Shown piece after piece: positions 35,036-43,994 of a stretch of 64,000 nucleotides of DNA. The stretch comes from Paludibacter sp. UBA6032 (GTDB lineage Bacteria; Bacteroidota; Bacteroidia; Bacteroidales; Paludibacteraceae): contig DIZI01000005.1 in the NCBI GenBank assembly GCA_002427885.1, forward strand, positions 122,519 through 186,518, given 5' to 3'. Every line of letters begins with the position of its first letter. The stretch's first letter is position 1. Under the pieces are notes generated by a model. That model had not been told where the DNA came from and searched no databases. It was given only the letters and a program-made list of their open reading frames with translations. Both the position numbers and the translations under genes were made by a program.

Positions 35036-35051
35036 CCCGATAGCTATCGGG
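35036..35051. repeat. Perfect palindrome CCCGATAGCTATCGGG
   Basis: This is identical to 21188-21203 and a near-match to 5877-5892. Located just after the symporter stop, it may strengthen 3'-end formation. Confidence 0.65.
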
Positions 35052-35064
35052 AGTAAATCAAATA

Positions 35065-36462
35065 CTATTTCCGCCACAATTTTGTCATATTTTCCAGTGT
35101 TTTTCCTTTGGTTTCGGGAACCATTTTCCAAACAAAGAGAGCCGACAAAACTGACATCACACCATACAGAACGTAAGTAAATGTAATGCTGAAAGCTTCG
35201 AGGCTCGGAAAAGTCGCCGAAACGATAAAGTTGGAAATCCATTGAGCTGCTACGGCAATAGCAATGGCTTTGCCACGAATGGTATTCGGGAAAATTTCTG
35301 AAATCAATACCCAGGTGATTGGTCCCCACGACATCATAAACGAAGCCGAATAGATAACAATAAATATCAGCGTACTTACTCCAATAATGTGTGAATAGGC
35401 CAATAAACCAATAGCAAACATACCGATAGCCATCCCGAAAGAGCCAATTATCAACAAAGGTTTCCGACCGAATTTATCTACCGTAAAGATAGCCACCAGA
35501 GTAAAGATAATATTGATAACGCCCATGATGACTGTTTGGTACATGGCTGCATCGGTGCCAAATCCAAGACCTTTGAAAATGGTTGGAGCGTAATAAAGCA
35601 CCACATTGATACCAACAGCTTGTTGGAATATAGATAAAAGAATACCAATAATCAACACTTTCCAACCGTATGCCAGCACTTTTTCCACTTTTTCGTGAGC
35701 GGAATCTTTAATGTCCTGCAAAATTTCTTTGGCTTTATTCGAGCCGTTGATTTTTCCCAAAACATATAGTGCTTTTTCTTCCTGACCGACTAATGCCAAA
35801 TGGCGTGGAGTTTCGGGAACAAAGAATAATAATATCCCAAAAATTGCTGCAGGTACGGCGTTGGAAGCAAACATATAGCGCCATCCGGTAGCATCAATCC
35901 ACTCCTGAGCCTGACCTTTTGTGATAAAGTAGTTGACAAAATAAACAATCAACATACCAAAGATAATAGCAAACTGATTCCACGAAACTAATTTTCCACG
36001 AATCTCAGCCGGTGCAATTTCAGCAATATACATAGGACTGATAGCCGAAGCCAACCCTACTCCTATTCCACCAATGACGCGATACAAGTTGAATGCAATC
36101 AGCACCGGAACAGATCCATCTCCTTTTTGAAAGAAAAAGAATTCGGGATAAGACGCTCCTAAAGCCGATAAAAAGAACATAACGGCTGCAAAAAGCAGCG
36201 AGTTTTTGCGTCCCATTTTTTCTGCAAAAATACCCGAAACAGCACTACCGATAATGCAACCGATAAGTGCACTGGAAACTGTAGCCCCGTGATAAAAGGT
36301 AGCCATACTTCCAAAAGTAGCTTCATTCAGGTGAAAAACTGTTTTCAATGAATCGACCGCACCCGATATAACGGCTGTGTCGTATCCGAAAAGTAAACCA
36401 CCCAAAGTGGCCACCAAAGTAATACCGAAAATATAAAGTTTACTTCCGCTGTGTGTTTTCAT
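35065..36462 (-). CDS. xylE: MFS sugar:H+ symporter (xylose transporter XylE-type)
   Basis: The first ATG of the frame is at 36462 (MKTHSGSKLYIFG), giving 465 residues. Twelve membrane helices are predicted. Sugar-porter signatures are present: GGLLFGYDTAVISG near residue 20, EKMGRKNS and DKFGRKPLL (the two G-R-K loops), PETPRHLALVGQEEKA and the C-terminal VPETKGKTLENM. Linkage to xylose isomerase and xylulokinase makes xylose the likely substrate. It is the last gene of the operon, 90 nt after xylA across an inverted-repeat spacer. Confidence 0.88.
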   Translation of the reverse strand: MKTHSGSKLYIFGITLVATLGGLLFGYDTAVISGAVDSLKTVFHLNEATFGSMATFYHGATVSSALIGCIIGSAVSGIFAEKMGRKNSLLFAAVMFFLSALGASYPEFFFFQKGDGSVPVLIAFNLYRVIGGIGVGLASAISPMYIAEIAPAEIRGKLVSWNQFAIIFGMLIVYFVNYFITKGQAQEWIDATGWRYMFASNAVPAAIFGILLFFVPETPRHLALVGQEEKALYVLGKINGSNKAKEILQDIKDSAHEKVEKVLAYGWKVLIIGILLSIFQQAVGINVVLYYAPTIFKGLGFGTDAAMYQTVIMGVINIIFTLVAIFTVDKFGRKPLLIIGSFGMAIGMFAIGLLAYSHIIGVSTLIFIVIYSASFMMSWGPITWVLISEIFPNTIRGKAIAIAVAAQWISNFIVSATFPSLEAFSITFTYVLYGVMSVLSALFVWKMVPETKGKTLENMTKLWRK

Positions 36463-36482
36463 ATTTTTAGATTTTAGAACCA

Positions 36483-36545
36483 AGAGCCAAGAGCCAAGAC
36501 TCAGACAAATACATTTTTGTCTTGGTTCTTGATTCTTGGCTCTAA
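36483..36545. repeat. Inverted-repeat spacer between xylA and the symporter gene
   Basis: AGAGCCAAGAGCCAAGAC on the left pairs with GTCTTGG...CTTGGCTCT on the right, a long imperfect hairpin between two operon genes. Confidence 0.6.
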
Positions 36546-36552
36546 TGTCTGA

Positions 36553-37866
36553 TTAAATATACATATTTACTATGGCTTCGTAAAGCTCTTGTTTACCGCT
36601 GATTTGTGCAGGTTCGTCCTTCGATTTGGCATAGGCAACACAATCTTCGAAAGATAATTTCCCTTCTTCAAATTCTTTTCCTTTTCCTGCGTCGTAAGAA
36701 GCATAACGGTCGGAAACCATTTTCTTGTACGGAGATTTTTCTAAAATGGCCGCAGCTCCTTCCAACGCACGGGCCATTACATCCATACTGGCGATATGAG
36801 CAATAAACAAGTCATCCAGGTCGGTAGAATTACGACGGATCTTAGCGTCGAAGTTAGTACCACCACCCTGCATACCACCACCCTGAAGGATAACCAGCAT
36901 AGCCTGAGTCAATTCGTAAATATCGATAGGGAACTGATCGGTATCCCAACCGTTTTGAACATCACCTCGGTTAGCATCGATTGCACCAAGCATACCACGA
37001 TCTACTGCACATTGCAATTCGTGTTCGAAAGTATGACCGGCCAGGGTAGCATGATTTACTTCAATATTGATTTTGAAATCATTCTCCAAACCGAATTCTT
37101 TCAGGAATCCGATGACTGTTTCGGTATCGGCATCATATTGATGTTTCATTGGTTCCATTGGTTTCGGTTCAATCAGGAATACGCCTTTGAAACCTTTAGC
37201 ACGGGCATAGTCACGCGCTTTGGTCAACATGATACCCATGTGTTGTTTTTCACGTTTCATGTCGGTGTTCAACAATGACATATACCCTTCACGTCCTCCC
37301 CAGAAAACGTAGGCTTTTCCACCTAATTCAATAGTAGCATCCATGGCATTTTTGATTTGAACCATAGCACGGGCAGCTGCATCAAAGTCAGGATTTGTGC
37401 TGGCTCCGTTCATATAACGTGCATGAGAAAATACATTGGCAGTACCCCACATCAGTTTGATACCTGTTTCAGCTTGTTTTTGTTTTGCATAAGCAACGAT
37501 AGCTTTCAGGTTTGCTTCGTATTCGGCAATGCTGTTTCCTTCACTGATTAAATCAATATCGTGAAAACAATAATATTCAATGCCCACTTTTTGCATGAAC
37601 TCGAAACCTGCATCCATTTTATCTTTTGCAGCCTGTAACGCATCGGCAGCTCCTACCCAGGGGTGAACCTGTGTTCCGCCACCAAACGGATCACCACCTT
37701 CGGCACACATTGAATGCCACCAGGCCATACTGAATTTGAACCATTCTTTCATGGATTTACCGTAAACCACTTTTTCTGCATCGTAATAACGAAATGCCAG
37801 AGGATTTTTACTTTCTTTACCTTCGAATTTGATTTTTTCCACCGATGGGAAATACTGTTTTGTCAT
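36553..37866 (-). CDS. xylA: Xylose isomerase
   Basis: A 437-residue protein, the class II length. Recognisable blocks are MAWWHSMCAEGGDPFGGGT near residue 48, FHDIDLISEG near 101 with the catalytic His, VFWGGREGY, FLIEPKPMEPMKHQYD with metal-binding Glu near 234, and NVEVNHA-type INIEVNHATLAGHTFEHE with further ligands. It converts D-xylose to D-xylulose in the cytoplasm using divalent metal. It lies 117 nt downstream of xylB, across a 28-bp inverted repeat. Confidence 0.97.
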   Translation of the reverse strand: MTKQYFPSVEKIKFEGKESKNPLAFRYYDAEKVVYGKSMKEWFKFSMAWWHSMCAEGGDPFGGGTQVHPWVGAADALQAAKDKMDAGFEFMQKVGIEYYCFHDIDLISEGNSIAEYEANLKAIVAYAKQKQAETGIKLMWGTANVFSHARYMNGASTNPDFDAAARAMVQIKNAMDATIELGGKAYVFWGGREGYMSLLNTDMKREKQHMGIMLTKARDYARAKGFKGVFLIEPKPMEPMKHQYDADTETVIGFLKEFGLENDFKINIEVNHATLAGHTFEHELQCAVDRGMLGAIDANRGDVQNGWDTDQFPIDIYELTQAMLVILQGGGMQGGGTNFDAKIRRNSTDLDDLFIAHIASMDVMARALEGAAAILEKSPYKKMVSDRYASYDAGKGKEFEEGKLSFEDCVAYAKSKDEPAQISGKQELYEAIVNMYI

Positions 37867-37881
37867 AACTTTGATAATTTA

Positions 37882-37992
37882 GCCCCCTAAATCCCCCGAA
37901 GGAGGACTTAAGAGAGGTTAGTATAATTGATTGTTTATATTTATTTTATGCAGACTTAGTCTTAAAGTCCCCCTTCGGGGGATTTAGGGGGC
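37882..37992. repeat. Large inverted repeat across the xylB-xylA junction
   Basis: The left arm at 37882-37910 (starts GCCCCCTAAATCCCCCGAAG) and right arm at 37963-37992 (ends GGGGGATTTAGGGGGC) pair over about 28 bp with two differences and a 52-nt loop. The right arm overlaps the 3' end of xylB, supplying its last codon and TAA. Confidence 0.8.
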
Positions 37993-39462
37993 CACATTCT
38001 TCAGCCATATTTCATACGCTATTTTCGTAGCTTCCCTGTCACAAGCTTCGGGAACAACTACCTGAATTTTCTTCAACGTAGCAAAAGCTTCTTCTGCATT
38101 TTTGTAAATCCCGGCTCCTATTCCTGCTCCACGGGCTGCACCGACAGAACCATCGGTATTGTACAATTCAATGGTTGCACCGGTAATATTAGCCAGCGTT
38201 TGTCGGAAAATCGGACTTAAGAATAAGTTGGCGTGTCCGGCACGAATGGTTTTGGTTTCAATGCCCATCTCGTTCATAATGTCCATACCGTATTTAAACG
38301 AGAAAGCAATTCCTTCGTGAGCTGCACGTATTAAATGTGCTTTGGTAATTCTATTAAAATTAATGCCGTGAACAGAGCAGTTCGGTTCCTGATTGCCCAA
38401 CACACGTTCGGCTCCGTTGCCAAAAGGTATAATACTTACCCCTTCACTCCCGACAGGAATTCCGGCTGCCAGTTCATTCATTTCGGCGTAACTGATCCCT
38501 TCGGGAGCTACATTATTTTTGATCCAGGTATTTAAAATGGCTGTGCCGTTGATGCATAGCAAAACACCGACACGTGCAGCTTCTTTGGTATGATTCACGT
38601 GTGCAAAAGAGTTTACACGCGACATCGGATCGTATTTGGCATCGTCATTCACTCCGTAAACCACACCCGAAGTTCCTCCTGTAGCGGCAATTTCGCCCGG
38701 ATTCAATACGTTTAGTGATAATGCATTGTTGGGTTGGTCACCGGCACGATACGTAACCGGAGTTCCGGCAGCCAATCCAAGTTCGGCTGCAATATCGGCT
38801 TTGATTGTTCCCTGTTGACCGAAAGTGGGTACAATTTCCGGGATGAGGCTGCTTTCAAACCCAAAATAATCAAGTAAAAATTGTGCAGGACGTTCAGCTT
38901 TAAAATCCCATGATATTCCTTCAGATAATCCGGAAGCGGTTGTACTGGCTTTACCGGTCATACGCATGGCCAGATAATCACCGGGCAACATGTAATATTT
39001 TGCTTTTGCAAAATTTTCAGGTTCATTTTCTTTCACCCAGGCCATTTTCGATAACGTAAAATTACCGGGAGAATTCAACAAATTCGACAAACACATGTCA
39101 CTTCCAATTTTTTCAAATGCCTTTTGTCCGTACGAAACTGCACGACTGTCGCACCAGATAATGGAATTACGTATTGCCTGTTGGTTTTCGTCTACAAGCA
39201 CCAGACCATGCATCTGATACGAAATTCCTATGGCTTTTATGGCTTCAGGATTTACAGACGATTCTTCCAAAACAACCTGTGTGGCCAGTTTCAGATTTTT
39301 CCACCAGACTTCTGTATCTTGTTCCGCCCAACCGGCTTTAACCGAAATTATCTCCATTTCCTTTTTAGGGAAAAATGCACTCGAAACACACTCTCCTGTT
39401 TCGATATTCACTATGCTCGCTTTTACCGACGAACTTCCTAAATCATAACCGAGTAAGTACAT
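37984..39462 (-). CDS. xylB: Xylulokinase
   Basis: A 492-residue FGGY-family kinase. The N-terminal phosphate-1 motif GYDLGSSSVKASIV, the SYQMHGLVLVD block near residue 76, the catalytic Asp region YRAGDQPNNAL near 239 and GGTSGVVYGV near 262 are intact. It phosphorylates D-xylulose for entry into the pentose phosphate pathway. The final GCC CCC TAA codons lie inside an inverted repeat. It is preceded by its own candidate promoter and by the Nudix regulator gene 95 nt upstream. Confidence 0.95.
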   Translation of the reverse strand: MYLLGYDLGSSSVKASIVNIETGECVSSAFFPKKEMEIISVKAGWAEQDTEVWWKNLKLATQVVLEESSVNPEAIKAIGISYQMHGLVLVDENQQAIRNSIIWCDSRAVSYGQKAFEKIGSDMCLSNLLNSPGNFTLSKMAWVKENEPENFAKAKYYMLPGDYLAMRMTGKASTTASGLSEGISWDFKAERPAQFLLDYFGFESSLIPEIVPTFGQQGTIKADIAAELGLAAGTPVTYRAGDQPNNALSLNVLNPGEIAATGGTSGVVYGVNDDAKYDPMSRVNSFAHVNHTKEAARVGVLLCINGTAILNTWIKNNVAPEGISYAEMNELAAGIPVGSEGVSIIPFGNGAERVLGNQEPNCSVHGINFNRITKAHLIRAAHEGIAFSFKYGMDIMNEMGIETKTIRAGHANLFLSPIFRQTLANITGATIELYNTDGSVGAARGAGIGAGIYKNAEEAFATLKKIQVVVPEACDREATKIAYEIWLKNVAP

Positions 39463-39518
39463 ATTTTATTTACAATTTATTAATTTACGATTTACAATTA
39501 ATATCAGGACCAAAGGGA

Positions 39519-39541
39519 GTTAATTACGCGAAGTGAATAAC
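39519..39541. promoter_or_regulatory. Candidate operator for the xylose operon
   Basis: A 23-bp imperfect palindrome with outer halves GTTAATTA and TGAATAAC overlaps the predicted start of xylB transcription. It is a plausible binding site for the adjacent Nudix regulator, but no binding motif was compared. Confidence 0.3.
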
Positions 39542-39549
39542 GCCAAAGG

Positions 39550-39578
39550 CAAAAATATCAGGTACGTTTTTTATCAAA
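39550..39578 (-). promoter_or_regulatory. Candidate xylBAE promoter
   Basis: On the minus strand TTTG (39575-39578), 17 nt, then TATTTTTG (39550-39557). It overlaps the end of the Nudix gene and would allow xylBAE to be transcribed separately from its regulator. Confidence 0.45.
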
Positions 39579-40268
39579 TTTATAGAGTCTACCCGCCCGA
39601 TGCGGAACACCTTCTTCCACTTCATCCAACATGACTAAATAGGGCATTTGAGCTACTTTCTTCTGAAAATTCCGAACATCTGAACGGGCTTGATGAACAA
39701 CATCATGTAGAATACGAAGTTGCGAAATGGTAAATTTCTTGGGTAATAATTCAAACAACAAATGTGGTTCAACATCTAATTGATGACGAATATGTTCCAA
39801 TCCTTTTTCAATGATTTGAATATGATCGAAAGCTAACGACATGGTATTTACTTCATTCACATCGTACCAATTGGCAGAGGAGTCTTCAGCATCAAACACA
39901 ATTTTACGGTCGATCTTTATCAAAGCTACGTAGGCCACAGTTACAATACGCCCGATTTTCAATTGTGTAGTTCGTTCAAGCCAATGTACATCACGTGGAT
40001 TTGCAGTTCTGGTGGGGCTTCCGAAACTTTTAAACTGACTCAGATAGATATTGTTCAATCCGGTTAATTCATTTAAAACACGTGAAGCGGCTTCATCCAA
40101 ATCCTCATCGTTTAAAATAATGCTTCCGGGAAGTTTCTTGTCGTTATATAATTCGTTTTGCTCATTGATGCTCCGTTCGATGAGTAAAACCTTCAGTTTT
40201 TCGCCATCAAAACCAAACACCACACAATCGACTGAAATATGAGGATTATATAAATTTTCGTTGGACAT
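39558..40268 (-). CDS. Nudix-related transcriptional regulator of xylose genes (AraR/XylR, NrtR-like)
   Basis: A 236-residue protein with a Nudix fold at residues 10-140 and a winged-helix domain after about 150. The Nudix box at residues 48-71 is degenerate: the usual RE becomes RV and the EE becomes EL, so pyrophosphohydrolase activity is unlikely. NrtR-type proteins with this layout bind sugars or sugar phosphates and control pentose genes; the Bacteroides AraR is one. Its position directly before xylB-xylA-symporter indicates a pentose (xylose) sensor. A -7 element TATTTTTG lies at 40294-40301. Confidence 0.85.
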   Translation of the reverse strand: MSNENLYNPHISVDCVVFGFDGEKLKVLLIERSINEQNELYNDKKLPGSIILNDEDLDEAASRVLNELTGLNNIYLSQFKSFGSPTRTANPRDVHWLERTTQLKIGRIVTVAYVALIKIDRKIVFDAEDSSANWYDVNEVNTMSLAFDHIQIIEKGLEHIRHQLDVEPHLLFELLPKKFTISQLRILHDVVHQARSDVRNFQKKVAQMPYLVMLDEVEEGVPHRAGRLYKFDKKRT

Positions 40269-40574
40269 TATTTTTACAAATTAAATCTGTCTACAAAAAT
40301 AGATGCAATTTTTGAAATATAAACTCAATATTATTATGTTATAAAACACATTTACAGTTATTTGAATTATGTATTTTATACAATAACAAAATGACCATAC
40401 TGTAATCTATACAATAAGTACAGTCAACATCAATTTGCTATATACGTTAATTTGAAACAATTAAAATCCGTTTCCCTAAGTAGATATTCCGTGAAAAATA
40501 CAATAACTTCCAACTAACAAGTTTGCCTGAGGATATTTTTCTTTCAAAAAAGGGAGTTGTTGATTCCAAGTAAT
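40269..40574. other. Intergenic region between the GH2 gene and the Nudix regulator
   Basis: About 305 AT-rich nt. It carries the candidate -7 element TATTTTTG (40294-40301, minus strand) and an inverted pair ACTGTA...TACAGT at 40399-40424 that could be an operator. No gene or convincing terminator for GH2 was seen. Confidence 0.45.
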
Positions 40575-43500
40575 TTATTTTCCGTTATATTCAATAAAAT
40601 TACAGAGCAACTTACGGGCAACATTAGCCGGAGATTCCTTCGACGCTAAATTTCCGCATATATCGAGTGTCGAAAATATAATTTTGCCTTTGCCGCAAGG
40701 TATAATGCCCACAGCCGTACCAATTTTCATTGGATAACAATGGTAAGCTCCGGCAACAAGTTCTTCGCCGTCCATTTCGAGGCCAAAGCGTTCGGCACCA
40801 TTTCGCACCACTGCCTGATAAGGCCAGTTCATGCCTACGTTGGTGGGCAGGCCGTTGAACAGTGGATGTTGTTTTACAAAATAAACACCTCCAAGCCAGG
40901 CTGAGCCAATCTGAAATCTGCCCGAACAAGTTATTTTGGTGTTTTTGGCAATCAAATCCATCCAGGTATCAGCATTATCAGCCAGGATAAGCGTCGTACC
41001 CTCATTTGCTACCCGGTCAATCAATTTTTGTGGATCGGTCGCGTTTACTTCTGGGACTGACCACTCCAACCTGCATTTACCTGTTGAATTTTTTATCTGA
41101 TTAAGACTGATATTCAAACTTACCGGTTTTCCTTTGGTGAAGTTAAGTCTTATTTTTTCGCGTCCACCTGAGTTTTTAGTAAAATTAATCAAGGTGTCGC
41201 CATTTACAGTCAATTTTGCAAAACCGCTGGCTTGCAATTCTAAATAATAGGCTCCATCACGAACAGGTATAATTTGAGTTTCCCAACGCACGTTATATCT
41301 TTCGGTTGAGGTTACAGCAGGGTCGGGCGTAGCACCCATCGGAATATTAAGATTAATTTCATTGTCTGTCCGTTGTGATATCTTTTCGCGGAATTCATCA
41401 TCTTTGTAAAACGACACGGTCACTCCCGGCTTCCCATCGGTGGTTGCAAACTGTTCCCCCGGAATAAGAGTTAAGCCCGCTCCGGTTGGTGGACGTGATA
41501 CAACAACCCAGTCAAGATGTTTGGCTTCGTTTGTGTATTCGGCAACAGATAGTTTTTTATCATTTGTCAGGAAGTCCTTCAGCGTATTGTTATGCTCCCA
41601 AACTGCTCCGTCACCAATGATTTTGTCAGAACGCCAGTCAACAGCAAGAAATTGTTCACGCCCAACTGCTTTCCTGTTTCCTGAAATATCGGACAGACTG
41701 ACATCAATGCGGTAAATACCTCCGACGGCAGAGCTAGGAATTTCAATTCCTTTGGCAATCAGTTGTCCGTAAACATCGCCTCCGGTAATGCTTGTTTCCA
41801 CTTCTTTGCTGAAAATTTCCTTACCAACCGGGTCTTTAACCACAATTGAAAGTTTATATGAACCGGTGAGGTTTTTCTCGTTAATAATATAAAAATCAGT
41901 AATAACTTTGTCGTTCACTTCAACCACTTCTTTACGAACCTTTACTGCAACATAAAGGGGCTGATTGTACCATGCAATAAGCGCAGTATCACCTTTTAAA
42001 TTCCGAAAACAATCGACCACACCCGAATGGTTTTCGACAATTTCCGATTCCCAACCGTTAATTGCGTAGCCATCCGTGTAATTATCGAGACGAATCGTTT
42101 CAATTTTGCGTCCCTGATGTTCGATAGAGATATTGCCCATTGCCACTGTAAGAGCATCCACCGTTGGAAACGCTGAACGAAGGTTTTTACGTGTAAGGTA
42201 ACTGTCGAATGCATTGAACCAGTCTAGATACATAGCTCCATCCCAGCCTTTATTGGGGGATGCGTCAAGTTCCGCTTTTATCTTTTCAAGTCTTGGAGGT
42301 GTTGAGATTGCGCCTTCTTCACCGAAAAACACGATGTCTTTCTTATTGGCTGTATAGTTATAATAATCTGTTGGACCTTTGTACAAATCCTGATTCCAAA
42401 CCGCAGGACCGCCTGCATGATGAAAATCGTACCAACCATGCCAGTAAACTGTGCTGTCATTAGGACGAACATGAATACGGGCCTGCTCATTTTCTTCGGT
42501 ACGGCACCAGGCCGAAGTGCGGGTGAAAGTGCGTGTCGGATCTAATTTATGGGCATCGCGAATGTCGCTGATATGAACTTTCAGTTGCTCACTGCTTACT
42601 GGTCCTGCTTCATTTATCAGATTAAACATAACCAAAGCCGGATGGCTGCGGTCACGTTTTACCATACGCATAACTTTTTCGTGCATAAGAGTATGGGCAA
42701 AAGGATTGTCAATATTCTGACCACTCCGGTAGTTGCCTGGTTCTTCATAATAGAGTAAACCCAGTTCATCGGCTTTTTCCAACACAATGGGAGAGCCAAT
42801 GCAGCGGTGAAAGTTCAGCATGTTTAGTCCCATCGACTTGGCCATGCGGATTTGTTTCTCAGCCATTTCTTCAGTTGGATATATACCGTTGATTGGCCAA
42901 AAGCCCCAGCTGATTGCCGTGCGCAACACAATCCGTTTTCCATTGAGACGAAACATGGCATCCGAGCCTTGTCCGGTAGGTTCAAACCAACGGAAACCAA
43001 ACGTTTTGTTATCTTCATCTATTGTATTCTTACCATTAGCAATGGAAACCTTACAAATGTAAAGGTTGGGATTATCAATATCCCAAAGCTTTGCCGACGG
43101 TGCCGATATTTTTGTAGAAATTTGATTTTCGCCCGGCTGAAGTTTTACATTTTTCAATTCCTGCTGTGAAATTTCGATAGCAGGATTTTTCTTTTCTACC
43201 ACACGTACTACTATGTTTCGGACAATTTCTTTTGCATTGCTGTTTGTGATGGTTATCTGTGGGCGAATTTCGGTGATGGCAGGCGTATTCTGAACATAAA
43301 TATCACTCACATATACCGGAGCACACGAAACCAATTTCACTCTACCGGTAATTCCACCGAAAGCGTGACTTCCCGGCACTTTGTACTTTCCCCAGCTGAT
43401 GGCATCACCATCACGCCAATCGTAGTTACCACCTGGATCGGTAATGCGTAATGCCAATTGAACAGTCTCACCCGGCCTGGCAAAATCCGTAATGTCAACT

Positions 43501-43946
43501 TCAAATGGTGTATTTCCCGTTAAATCATAGCCTGCGAGTTTATGGTTGATAAAAACTTCAGAACGGTAGCGTGCAGCCTCGAAACGAATCAATATTTTTC
43601 CTTTTGATTTATTAGCAGGGATTTGTACCATTCTATACCACCAACTTACGCCTTTCAGGTCACCTTCCGGACCGGGTTTCACCTGTAAATATTCTTCTAC
43701 TGTTCCGGGCACGCTTACTTCTTTGGCTGCATCGAGGGCATTCCAACCACCCGTTGGCGAAGTTGCAGGTATTGATGCAATATTTGTTCCGGGAAGATAT
43801 AATTCTTCATCTTTCCACGAAGCATTCTTGTCGTACCAGAGTTTCCAGCCTTTACCAGACAGGCCGGTTTCAATTCTACTTTGGGCCTGCGAGGCAAAAA
43901 ATGAAAAAAATAAAAATAAAAACGTGATTTTTATCGATTTAAGCAT
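40575..43946 (-). CDS. Glycoside hydrolase family 2 enzyme, secreted
   Basis: A 1123-residue protein with signal peptide MLKSIKITFLFLFFSFFASQAQ. Order of parts: N-terminal jelly-roll sugar-binding domain (about 70-205), Ig-like domain (about 210-320), TIM barrel (about 325-620) and a long C-terminal region with further Ig/beta domains. The acid/base is E446 in MFNLINEAGP and the nucleophile is in the VFFGEEG segment near residue 543. It could be a beta-galactosidase, beta-glucuronidase or similar; context with a pectate lyase favours a pectin side-chain or oligouronide role. It begins 48 nt after the PL10 stop. Confidence 0.85.
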   Translation of the reverse strand: MLKSIKITFLFLFFSFFASQAQSRIETGLSGKGWKLWYDKNASWKDEELYLPGTNIASIPATSPTGGWNALDAAKEVSVPGTVEEYLQVKPGPEGDLKGVSWWYRMVQIPANKSKGKILIRFEAARYRSEVFINHKLAGYDLTGNTPFEVDITDFARPGETVQLALRITDPGGNYDWRDGDAISWGKYKVPGSHAFGGITGRVKLVSCAPVYVSDIYVQNTPAITEIRPQITITNSNAKEIVRNIVVRVVEKKNPAIEISQQELKNVKLQPGENQISTKISAPSAKLWDIDNPNLYICKVSIANGKNTIDEDNKTFGFRWFEPTGQGSDAMFRLNGKRIVLRTAISWGFWPINGIYPTEEMAEKQIRMAKSMGLNMLNFHRCIGSPIVLEKADELGLLYYEEPGNYRSGQNIDNPFAHTLMHEKVMRMVKRDRSHPALVMFNLINEAGPVSSEQLKVHISDIRDAHKLDPTRTFTRTSAWCRTEENEQARIHVRPNDSTVYWHGWYDFHHAGGPAVWNQDLYKGPTDYYNYTANKKDIVFFGEEGAISTPPRLEKIKAELDASPNKGWDGAMYLDWFNAFDSYLTRKNLRSAFPTVDALTVAMGNISIEHQGRKIETIRLDNYTDGYAINGWESEIVENHSGVVDCFRNLKGDTALIAWYNQPLYVAVKVRKEVVEVNDKVITDFYIINEKNLTGSYKLSIVVKDPVGKEIFSKEVETSITGGDVYGQLIAKGIEIPSSAVGGIYRIDVSLSDISGNRKAVGREQFLAVDWRSDKIIGDGAVWEHNNTLKDFLTNDKKLSVAEYTNEAKHLDWVVVSRPPTGAGLTLIPGEQFATTDGKPGVTVSFYKDDEFREKISQRTDNEINLNIPMGATPDPAVTSTERYNVRWETQIIPVRDGAYYLELQASGFAKLTVNGDTLINFTKNSGGREKIRLNFTKGKPVSLNISLNQIKNSTGKCRLEWSVPEVNATDPQKLIDRVANEGTTLILADNADTWMDLIAKNTKITCSGRFQIGSAWLGGVYFVKQHPLFNGLPTNVGMNWPYQAVVRNGAERFGLEMDGEELVAGAYHCYPMKIGTAVGIIPCGKGKIIFSTLDICGNLASKESPANVARKLLCNFIEYNGK

Positions 43947-43994
43947 AATGTATTTTTAATATGTTTAGATTTTAAATCCAAAATGTTATTCAGT

